DNA from: Akkermansiaceae bacterium
GTDB lineage: Bacteria > Verrucomicrobiota > Verrucomicrobiia > Verrucomicrobiales > Akkermansiaceae
Assembly (NCBI GenBank): GCA_021733795.1
Contig: JAIPKB010000026.1
Location: 1 to 39,094, forward strand
Length of the DNA stretch: 39,094 nt
Direction: 5' to 3'
Below, piece by piece: positions 10,163-19,400 of the stretch. Position numbers and translations under genes: made by a program. Position 1 is the first letter of the stretch; each line of letters opens with the position of its first letter. Under the pieces are notes generated by a model, which was given only the letters and a program-made list of their open reading frames with translations, ran no database searches and was not told the DNA's origin.

Positions 10163-11920
10163 ATGAGAAAACCGAACTACGACAAATTTCCAACCATCCC
10201 GGTTCCGGCGTCGGACGGCACCTGTGTCGCCGCTTGGCCGGCGATCGGGCAACGACTGCGCGACGCCATCGCGGCCCGGGGAACCGACAAGACCATCCTC
10301 GCCGTGGAGTGTTATCCCGGCGTCGATGAGTCCGCGCTGATGCAATCACTGGTCCATGAACTCCAGCCATCACTCGTCATCCGAAGTGCGGACGCGATGC
10401 TTCCGGAAGATGCAATCAACCGGCTGTGCGAACCGTTTCTCGGCGGTGACGATCCGGTGTTCGGCTTTCTCTGCGGTCTGCATCTGCCGCAGTTCTTCGT
10501 CCCCGAACTTGTTAGTTCCAGCAGACTTACGGTTGAAAATGCGGCGGCCGGCATCGTGCTGATGTTAGGCGTGGGTGCCACCCTGATGTGTGATGCCGAC
10601 ATTCTGGTCTATGCCGACCTCGCGCGCTGGGAGATCCAGTTGCGCCAGCGCCGCAAGGAAGTCTCCAACCTCGGCGTCAGCAATCCCGGACTCGCCCACA
10701 ACCTCAAATACAAGCGCGCGTTCTTCATCGACTGGCGGGTGGCCGACCGCTGGAAGAAGCCGCTGTTGCGCAAGGCGGACTACTTTCTCGACACCCATCA
10801 GCGCAGCGAGCCGAAACTGGCGGATGGCGATGCCGTGCGCCGCGGCCTGTCTGCCGCGGTGTCCCGCCCGTTCCGCGTGGTTCCATTCTTCGATCCCGGT
10901 GTCTGGGGCGGCCAGTGGATGAAGGAAGTCTGCGATCTCGACCGCTCGGCGGTGAACTACGCGTGGTGCTTCGATTGCGTGCCGGAGGAAAACTCGCTGC
11001 TATTGGAATTGGGCGGGCAGCGCATCGAACTCCCGTCGATCAACCTGGTGTTCGATCAACCCGTCGCCTTGTTAGGTGACCGCGTCCACGCCCGCTTCGG
11101 CACCGAGTTTCCGATCCGTTTCGACTTCCTCGACACCATGGGCGGCGGCAATCTGTCATTCCAGGTGCATCCGCTCACCGAATACATCCATGAGCGCTTC
11201 GGCATGCACTACACGCAGGACGAGAGTTATTACATTCTGGATGCCGGGCCGGAGGCGGAAGTCTATCTGGGACTGAAAGAGGGAGTGAACTCCACGGCCA
11301 TGCTGCGCGATCTGGCGGCCGCGCAGTCAGGGACAGCTCCGTTTCCGGACGAACTCTACGTCAACCGTTTCCCTGCCAGAAGACACGATCACTTTCTCAT
11401 TCCGGCGGGCACCGTCCATTGTTCCGGCGCGGAGTCCATGGTCCTCGAAATCAGCGCCACCCCCTATATCTTCACCTTCAAAATGTGGGATTGGGGGGTT
11501 CTGGGGCTGGATGGCAAACCACGCCCCATCCACCTCGAGCACGGCGCGGCAAACATCGACTGGAGCCGCACCACCGCATGGACCCGCCAGCACCTCGTCA
11601 ACCGCATTGAAGCGCTCGGCGCCGGTGACGGCTGGCGGGAGGAGCGCACCGGCCTGCATGAACGCGAATTCATCGAAACCCGCCGCCACTGGTTCACCAA
11701 GACCGTTCCACACGACACCTGCGGCGGGGTGAATGTCATCAACCTCGTCCAAGGCGAGGAAGCCATCGTGGAAAGCCCGAACGGCACGTTCGAACCGTTT
11801 GTCGTCCACTACGCCGAGACATTCATCGTGTCGGCAGCCGTTGGACCCTACACCATCCGGCCTCACGGCGCGGGAACCGGCGGCGAGTGCGCCACTCTCA
11901 AAGCCTACGTCCGGGCCTGA
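10163..11920 (+). CDS. manA: Class I mannose-6-phosphate isomerase with an extra N-terminal kinase-like domain
   Basis: ATG 10163 lies 12 bp after the preceding stop; no signal peptide, so cytoplasmic. The 585-residue product is much longer than a typical type I isomerase (about 300-400). Residues about 270-585 carry the cupin-type isomerase: LSFQVHP (Gln334, His336) and IPAGTVHCSG (His419), with DESYYIL between them, the expected zinc ligands. It would interconvert mannose 6-phosphate and fructose 6-phosphate. The first 230 residues resemble a uridine-kinase/phosphoribulokinase-like fold (AVECYPGVDES, then YKRAFFIDWRVADRW), but the P-loop lysine is absent at ECYPGVDES, so ATP-dependent activity is doubtful. 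Long two-domain isomerases of this kind occur in Bacteroidota and relatives. Position after two mannosidases indicates mannose catabolism. Confidence 0.8.
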   Translation: MRKPNYDKFPTIPVPASDGTCVAAWPAIGQRLRDAIAARGTDKTILAVECYPGVDESALMQSLVHELQPSLVIRSADAMLPEDAINRLCEPFLGGDDPVFGFLCGLHLPQFFVPELVSSSRLTVENAAAGIVLMLGVGATLMCDADILVYADLARWEIQLRQRRKEVSNLGVSNPGLAHNLKYKRAFFIDWRVADRWKKPLLRKADYFLDTHQRSEPKLADGDAVRRGLSAAVSRPFRVVPFFDPGVWGGQWMKEVCDLDRSAVNYAWCFDCVPEENSLLLELGGQRIELPSINLVFDQPVALLGDRVHARFGTEFPIRFDFLDTMGGGNLSFQVHPLTEYIHERFGMHYTQDESYYILDAGPEAEVYLGLKEGVNSTAMLRDLAAAQSGTAPFPDELYVNRFPARRHDHFLIPAGTVHCSGAESMVLEISATPYIFTFKMWDWGVLGLDGKPRPIHLEHGAANIDWSRTTAWTRQHLVNRIEALGAGDGWREERTGLHEREFIETRRHWFTKTVPHDTCGGVNVINLVQGEEAIVESPNGTFEPFVVHYAETFIVSAAVGPYTIRPHGAGTGGECATLKAYVRA

Positions 11921-11943
11921 CTTCACCCTCAATCCAATCTATC

Positions 11944-12036
11944 ATGAATTCCAAAATCTATACCATCATTCTGGTTGCCATCGCCTCGCTCGGCGGCTTG
12001 CTCTATGGTTACGATCTTGGCATCATCTTGTCCTGA
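11944..12036 (+). pseudogene. First 30 codons of a lost MFS sugar transporter
   Basis: ATG 11944 encodes MNSKIYTIILVAIASLGG followed by LLYGYDLGIILS and TGA. The GGLLYGYDLG segment is the N-terminal signature of MFS sugar/proton symporters (XylE/GalP type), normally about 450-550 residues with twelve membrane segments. Only the first transmembrane start remains; the sequence then runs straight into an unrelated leader of a DUF6288-type gene. I infer a deletion that removed the rest of the transporter. It follows the isomerase by 23 bp, so it was probably the uptake gene of the mannose operon. Confidence 0.7.
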
Positions 12037-12060
12037 GTTCCACATAACAGGATCCTTGTA

Positions 12061-12862
12061 TGAAAAACCTACGAATCATTCCAAAGCTGCTTTCAATCGC
12101 GGTGTTTGTTAGCGGAGCCCTTTCGCCACTGCACGCGGCTGACAATCCCCGGATCCCGGATTTCACCGCGGGTGGTAAGCGCGACGAATCCCACGATTGG
12201 TTGCTAGGCCCCACCGGCTTGCGCGGAAAGAGGCTTTGAACACACCGATATCCCCGATCACCTCAACGCGCTCGCCCTGCTCGCCACCGGCGACAGGTCC
12301 GTTTTCCCCCAACTCAAAGAAACCACCCTGCACGCCGTGAACAACCAGTGCGTCAACAGCCTGTGGGGACACGAGCCTTCAATGCCCGGAGGAAACTCGC
12401 CGGGCTACGGCGGAATGGGTCAAATCAGCCTGCCCATGGCTCCAATGCCTCGCCGCCGAAGCACTCACGCGCCTGGGAGACAAGGACAGCGTCGGCGACC
12501 TCATCGCGATGTCGCTCCGCCCGACCCCTGCGGATCCGCACCGCATGCATCAGCGCGCCGCATCCCATGCCTTGTTTTCACCCTATCCCGGAGAAAGCGA
12601 GCCGGTCAGCCTCCTCTCCGAATCGCTCGATGGCGTGGATCGCGGACAGCTCCACCTGGTGATGAAATCCTTTCTCGAGAATGACGACAGCGTGGTCCGC
12701 GCCTCGATCATTCCGGCCCTTGAAATGCTCGATGATCGGGATCTCGGCCCGCTTCTGCCGTCTCTTGTCAAAGCCATCGCCCGTATTGAAGCCAGCAGGA
12801 AGAAACCCCGGCTCATCGCACTCCAGGACTTCATCGCCCGCGCGAAGGATCAGGGTATCCGG
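12061..12862 (+). pseudogene. Broken DUF6288-type exported protein gene
   Basis: ATG 12061 opens a signal peptide (MKNLRIIPKLLSIAVFVSG) and then DESHDWLLGPTGLRG, which matches the LGATGMRGW motif of the intact relative at 27181. A TGA stops the frame at 12236-12238. Homology resumes in another frame (DHLNALALLATGDRSVFPQ, about 12260-12310) and then in a third with HEAT-like repeats (CLAAEALTRLGDKDSVGDL, then VRASIIPALEMLDDRD and LIALQDFIARAKDQG) to about 12862. The PDZ-like segment and most of the catalytic-looking middle are missing. At least one large internal deletion and two frame changes make this a pseudogene. Its 3' end abuts minus-strand AraC and transposase scraps. Confidence 0.75.
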
Positions 12863-13069
12863 GATGTTTTCACTATGCTGGCGCTGCAGATATTCCATGG
12901 GGGAAAGATTGGTGAGCTTGCGGCAATGGTGGGCGAAACGGGTGCGCGCCAGATCCGGATCGCCCACGCTGTGAGGCTGCCATGGGCGGGTGATCGAGAG
13001 GTGGCCGGGAGACAAGGGGTGGGAGCCCCCTTCAACCACAAAGCCGAGGCTGCCATTGTCCAGATAGGT
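12863..13069 (-). pseudogene. AraC-family regulator remnant
   Basis: On the minus strand the frame gives a cupin-like AraC sensor piece (SPGHLSITRPWQPHSVGDP) joined directly to the end of an AraC helix-turn-helix (CRKLTNLSPMEYLQR). About 100-150 residues that normally separate these parts are gone. The piece is in frame with the transposase scrap that precedes it. It is a fragment without a start of its own and should not be functional. Confidence 0.6.
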
Positions 13070-13195
13070 GATCTCGCCGAGGTAGAGGACGGTCTTTTGG
13101 AGGATCCGCCCGGCTTGGCAGCGGCGGTTTTCCACCATCGACCAATAAAGGTGCTGCTTGCCGTCCTTCCATCGCTTGGTGTGCCGCAGGAACAT
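13070..13195 (-). mobile_element. N-terminal scrap of an IS1634-like (IS4 superfamily) transposase
   Basis: ATG at 13195 on the minus strand starts MFLRHTKRWKDGKQHLYW, then a segment containing VENRR and LYLGEI. This is the conserved N-terminus of DDE transposases of the IS1634-like group. Only 42 residues remain; no terminal inverted repeats are visible, and the frame runs on into the AraC remnant. Assignment to IS1634 is from memory of the family and could be a sister group. Confidence 0.6.
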
Positions 13196-13300
13196 GGACT
13201 TGGAAGGATCTGTCGGCTTGTCAGGACTTGATCGCGCCGCCGACATCGGTCCTGTCATCATTCAATCCTCCGGCACCATCCCCAACCTTCCTGTTTTCAG

Positions 13301-13330
13301 GGATAGTATGTTTGCAGAAGAATTCTTGAC
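13301..13330 (+). promoter_or_regulatory. GGATAGT...TTGAC motif, site 1
   Basis: The segment begins ggatagt and ends aattcttgac. It lies 129 bp upstream of the start of the 2342-residue protein, with the same orientation to its gene as sites 2 and 3. It shares ggatagt and attcttgacg with site 2 at 22007. Function is inferred only from recurrence and placement. Confidence 0.35.
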
Positions 13331-13418
13331 GATGGAAGCAGAATGAAGAGGCTTACCCATATCAGAGACATAAGCGTCCACAACAACCCTGCCTGAACAG
13401 TCTTCACACCAAAACCCC

Positions 13419-13433
13419 ATGAAAACCCCATGA
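13419..13433 (+). other. Four-codon leader overlapping the start of the giant gene
   Basis: An 11-bp duplication (ccccatgaaaa twice) gives two ATGs. The first, at 13419, reads Met-Lys-Thr-Pro-stop, and its TGA overlaps the second ATG (13430) as ATGA. It could couple or dampen translation, or be a neutral duplication. The second ATG is taken as the gene start because only it opens the long frame and a signal peptide. Confidence 0.5.
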
Positions 13434-16400
13434 AAACCCCAGCCGCTCGCATTAACCCATTCAGTGGCGTCCGCGCCATGGCCATTTCCCTGGCACTCTG
13501 CGCCGCCTCGCACGCCCAGACGCCACCGGATCTCACCGCCGCAGGTGCCATTGCCGCGCTGAAGACCAGCACCCTTGCCAATGCCTATCCGACCTACGGC
13601 GAGACCTACAACCTCGGTGCCGCCGGTCTGCGCGGCTGGGTTTATCTGAGCAGCGGATGGGGCACCACCCACGGAGGCGACGGCACCATGTCCGGCGAAA
13701 GCCGTCAGATTTTGGTCACAGTGGCAGCGGCACCGGCAAATGCCGTGCTGGCCGTGGACGACGTGATCCTCGGCACGATGGCCGGCAACAGCGGCACCGT
13801 GCCATTATTTTCCAGCGATTGCCGCAAGGCCTTTGGTGCGGCCATCGGCGATGCGGAGAAAACCGGTGCCGGCACCCTGCGGGTGAAACGCTGGCGCGCC
13901 GGTGCCACCACCGACGTGAACATTCCCATCACCATCATGGGAAATTACACGGCCACCGCCCCCTACTCCTGTCCCAAATCCTCGCTGATCCTAACCAATG
14001 CACGCAACAAGCTCGTCGGCGAACTCCTTGCCGATTCCAACTTCCTGACCAACGACTGGAAGGGCGCCATCAGCGGCCTGGCTTTGTTAGCATCCGTCGC
14101 GCCGGGCGATCCCAATTACGCCACGGTCCAGACCCGCTTGCAGACCTATGCCCGCGCCCTGGCCGCCATCAACCCGATTCCCACAGGCAGCTACGTCTGG
14201 AATTGGAACACCAGTATCTGGAATTGGAGCTACATCGGCCTGTTTCTCTCCGAGTATTACCTGAGCACCAACGATGCCCAAGTGGTCACCGGTCTGAACA
14301 ATTACACCGTCGCCCTCGCCACCTCCCAGAGCCGGTATGGCACCTATGGGCATGGTGGCGCGGTCACGAAAGCCGATGGATCCCTGCATGGCACCATACC
14401 ACCTTACGGCCCGGTCAACGCCGCCGGCATCCCCGCCAACACGGCCATTGTCATCGGTAAAAAAGCATTGTTGGCGGCCGGCCAGTCGATCAACCCGGAG
14501 ATCGACCCGGCGATCCAGCGCGGTTCGGATTTCTTCGCCTGGTTTGTCAACAAGGGGGGCATCCCCTACGGCGAGCATGAGCCATGGATGGGAAACCATG
14601 AATCCAACGGCAAGGACTCGATGTGCGCCGTGCTCTTCGGCCTGCAAGCCAACCGCACTGAGGAAACCGAGTATTTCGCCCGCATGAGCATCGCCGCTTT
14701 CAACTCCCGCGAGTATGGCCACACCGGCCAGGGCTTCAGCTACCTTTGGGGCGCCTTGGGCGCCAACATGGGTGGCCCGCTGGCCACAGCCGAATACCTC
14801 AAGAACGTGCGTTGGCACGCCGACCTGGCCCGTCGCACCGATGGCTCGATCGGCTATGACGGCGCAGAGCAATACGGTGGTGGTTCGACGGCCGACGGCA
14901 CCTATCTGGGAACAAGCAGCTACAATGGGATGAATTCCACGGCCATGCATCTTCTCACCTACTCGCTGCCGCTGCAACGACTCTACATCACCGGGAAAAA
15001 CTCCATCCCTGCCAACACGCTGGACTCGACCAGGGTGGCCCACGCGGTTTCCTCCGCGACTTTCAAGCAGGACAGCCCGTCCAAGACCAACGGCGAATTG
15101 ATCACCGCCCTGAGCGATTTTGATCCGATCGTGCGCCACTTCGCCGCGATCGAACTGGGCAAACGCACGCCAAGTTCCGGTGAACTCACCACCCTGCGCG
15201 GCATGGTCACCGGCACTGATGCCAATGGCCGCATGGGTGCCTGCCATGCCCTCGGGCTCTTGAAGGACAGCGCCGCCTTGTCTTTGATCAACCAACGCAT
15301 CGACAAGAACATCGAATCCAACTCATGGGTGCGCGCCAAAGCCGCCGCCGCAATCCGGGAGTATCCGCCCGCCACCGCCAGCGTCCACCGCGACTCGATG
15401 CTCACCGCCTACACCGCCAATGCCACCGATCCGGAGGTGATCGTGTGGGATGATCCGGTCCAGATTGCCAATAACTACCTGTCCTTCGCCCTCTTTGGCG
15501 ATGCCGTCTATGGCGGCAACAATATCGCAAACTACACCATAACCGCCCCCAAGAACCTGCTCTATCCAGCGGTCAAGGCCGGCTTGAAGCAGCCCGACTC
15601 GATGTCGCGCACCAGCGCCGCCCAATTCTGCTTCGACTATCTGACACTTCCCGATGTTCAGGAACTGGCCTTGGACATCTTTGAAATGATCTCCACCAAG
15701 AGCCAGGCCGACACCATGTGGCATTCGGTGCCCCAAACCAAGGGCCTCCAACTGCTGGTGAAGCACAAGTGCGCGGAAGGCCTGCCGCTGGCACTTTCCA
15801 TGATGGACGTGCACCCGGCGTGGGGTCATGGCAGCTCCGGTTACTTGTCCGAGACCATGGACAGTCTGAAAACCTACGGCGATTCGGCGCGTTGGACTTT
15901 GCCTCACCTCAACCAGGATATCTCGGACTTGGAAGACAATCTGAATCCCAGCGACTACGTCCAGATTCTCCCGCAACTGGTGACGACCATGGCAACGATT
16001 GACGCCGCCACCACTTCACCCAGCGGCATCATCCATCTCTTGCCATTGGCGACCCCACAGGTCGTGACCACCACGGGCGCACAAGCCATCACCCTGACAG
16101 GCACCTCGCCCCGCGGCGCGGTGACCTTCACCAACGTGACCGCGCCCGCCCACGGCACGCTCACCGGCACCGCCCCGAACCTGACTTATACCCCGAACAA
16201 CGGCTACACCGGACCGGACCACTTCAACTTCCAGGCCGTTGACAGCCTGACCACCTCCGTGCCGGGCACCGTGAGCATCATTGTCGGCACCGCCGGCACC
16301 GGCTTGAAAGGCGAGTATTTCAACAACGCCGACTTCACCAGCCTGCAACTCACCCGCACCGACGCGCAGGTGAATTTCGACTGGGGCACCGGCTCACCCC

Positions 16401-19400
16401 ACGCCTCAATCGGCGCGGACACCTTCAGCGTGCGCTGGAGCGGCGTGCTGCTGGTCCCGGAAACCGGAAGTTATACCTTCTCGGCACTCAACAGCGATGG
16501 CGCCCGCCTTTACATCAACGGATTGCCGACAATCAATCAATACGCCGACCAGTCAACCAATTGGAACGACGGCTCACCGATCGCGCTCAACGAAGGCCAG
16601 TTGGTGGACATCCAGATGGATTACTACGAAAACACCGGCTCGGCCGTGGCGAAACTCAAGTGGACCGGCCCTTCGTTCGCGGGCGACAACGGCGCCATCA
16701 TCGGCAGTCAGTGGCTGTTTGACGGCACGGGGATGATCCGAGTTCCTTACGCCTTCGCGCAGTCGCTGACCTTGCTGAAGAACAAGCCAAAGGCGATCAC
16801 CCTGACAGGCAGCGCCGGCAGCCTGACCTACTCGGTCGTCACCCCGCCGACCCACGGCACACTGTCGGGAACCGCTCCCTACCTGACCTACAACCCTGCC
16901 GCCAACTACATCGGCCCGGACAGTTTCACCTTCAAGACCAACAACGGCACCACCGACTCGGCTCCGGCGACGGTCTCGATCGACGTGATTCCGGCCAATA
17001 CCTTCAGCGTCAATTTCTATGATAACGGCGGTTTGACCACTCCGGAAGACCGGGCCAACTTGCAATTGAATCCTGGCATGTTAGCCGGTCTCACCGATTG
17101 GTTGACCTATGGCTGGACCAATATTCAGGCGCCGTGGGCACCCTCCGGGCCCCAGGCTCCGGCGACGCTGACCAGCAACCAAGGGAGCACGGCGTCATTC
17201 GTCTTCAAAGATTGCCGGAATGGCGGCCCTTACAACTGGTCCGTCCCGCGCACCACCCTGCTGGGCGACGGCAACGGCAACTTGATGGATGGTCACGTCA
17301 ACTCGACTCTTGATCCCGGCGACGGAACCAACTTGTTCGACATGGAGGTCACAGGCATCCCCTTCGCCGTTTATGATGTGATCTTCTACATCGGCGCCAA
17401 CAAGGACCAATACGGTGACGGCACGGGAGTCATCAAGTTCAACGGTGGCGCGGATCGTGCCTTCAAACTGAGGCCGGGAGCCTTTGACGGCACCTTCACC
17501 GAGATGGTGGATGCGACCACCCCTGGCAACTACATCGTCTTCAGCGGCATGACCGGGTCCTCTTTCACCACCCAGACCTGGGGCACCGGCCCCGGCGGTT
17601 TCAATCACATTGGTCCGTGCGGTTTCCAGATCAGGGAAGCCGTTGTCGCGGACACCACGCCGCCGACCTTGAATGGCAGTTCCATCGACGATGACAAGAG
17701 CGGCGGACCGGTCGTTCAAGACACCCCGGTGAACTACACCGTGACCTTCAGCGAAGACATGGACGCCAGCACGGTTTCCGCCGCCGACTTCGGCAATGCG
17801 GGCACCTCGGCCGTCGCGATTGGCACGGTCAGCGAGACCAGCCCCGGAGTCTTCACCGTGCCGGTCACGCCGACCAGTGCCGGAACCCTCCGACTCCAGG
17901 TGAATGCCGGCGCGGTTCTCACCGATGCGGCTGGCAACGCCTTGGTCACCACCTCGGCCATCATCGATGACACCACCATCACCGTGACATCCAACACCGC
18001 GCCGGTGGCAAACTCCCAGAGCGTCAGCACCGTGCAAAATACGGCGAAACCGATCACCCTGACCGCCACCGATGCGGAGGCGGACCCGCTGACCTACACC
18101 ATCGTCACCCAACCCGCAAACGGATCGCTCAGCGGGACCGCGCCCAATGTGGTATATACCCCCTCCTCCAACTACACCGGAGCTGATAGTTTCACCTTCA
18201 AGGTCAACGACGGCACCCTCGACTCGGCTACGGCGACGGTCTCGATCACGGTCAATCCGGTTTCCCAGATCACCTGGGGTGTGGCAACGGCGATCACCGC
18301 CGCCAGTGAGATCCAGGGCACCGGAGTCAGCAACCTCGCCGGGGCGAACTTCGGGATCACCACCGGCACCACCATCATCGTCCCCGCCGCCGAGACCGGA
18401 ACCGTTGATGTCGAGTTCAAGAGCCTGGGATCGGGCCAGAGCGTCACGCTCTCGAACGGGATCACTGTGGCGGTGGATTCCACATGGGTAAACTGGGGCT
18501 TCTCCGCCGCCAACTCGGCGGTGACAGGAAACTTCGGAACGGTGCTTGATTCGAACCTCGGCATCGAAATCGGCGCTCCAGTGTCGCCCTCGGCCACCTT
18601 CACCTTGTCGGGTCTAACCATCGGCACCCAGTATCAGATTCAATTCTTCGCGGATTCCACCGGCAGCAATAGCCAGACGCTCTCGGGCAGCGCCGCCATG
18701 AACTCGCTAAACGGCCAGTTCGTCACGGGAACTTTCACTGCGGATGCGACTACCCGCGTATTCACCGTGACCCGCAACACCGACTTCGCAGTCGTCAACG
18801 CCATCACCATCGCAAAGGTCGGCTCTCCCAAGGTTTGGAACGTCAACATCGGCAGCGAACTCACCACCAGTGACAATTTCATTGGTGCCGCTACCGAAAA
18901 CACCGCGAACAGCACATGGAACAACGTCGGCATTGTCACCAACCAGGCACTCGTTGATTCCACAGGAGCCGCCGGCACGGTGACGCTCACTTTCGGAGGG
19001 GGTGCGGACAACTTGGGCAACAACACCATCACAGGGCCGGAAATCTTCGCCACATGGCTCAAACACAGTGCCAATACGACACCCATCGCCATGACGCTCG
19101 GGGGGCTTGGTCCCGCCAACACCTATGACCTGGTCATCTATTCCGACTGGTATTGGCAAAGCGGCGAACCATTTCCTGTCACGCAAACCGCGGGAACCGG
19201 AATGAGCGGCACGGTCACTCTGAATACCAGAAATGGCACCCAAGGGGTAATCCCGGGACTCGTGGAGGACACCGATCCCACGAACAATTCGGGCGTCACG
19301 GGCAACTGGATCCGCATCAGCGGACTCACCCCGGACGGCAGCGGAACCCTCGCGTTCAACATCGGGGGGACCAACGCGCCCTTGAGCGGCTTCCAATTGG

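Noticed and set aside
14087..15295. Minus-strand open frame (402 codons) inside the giant gene
   Set aside because: Antisense to the DUF6288-type head, whose paralogue at 27181 supports the plus strand; composition is that of a shadow frame.
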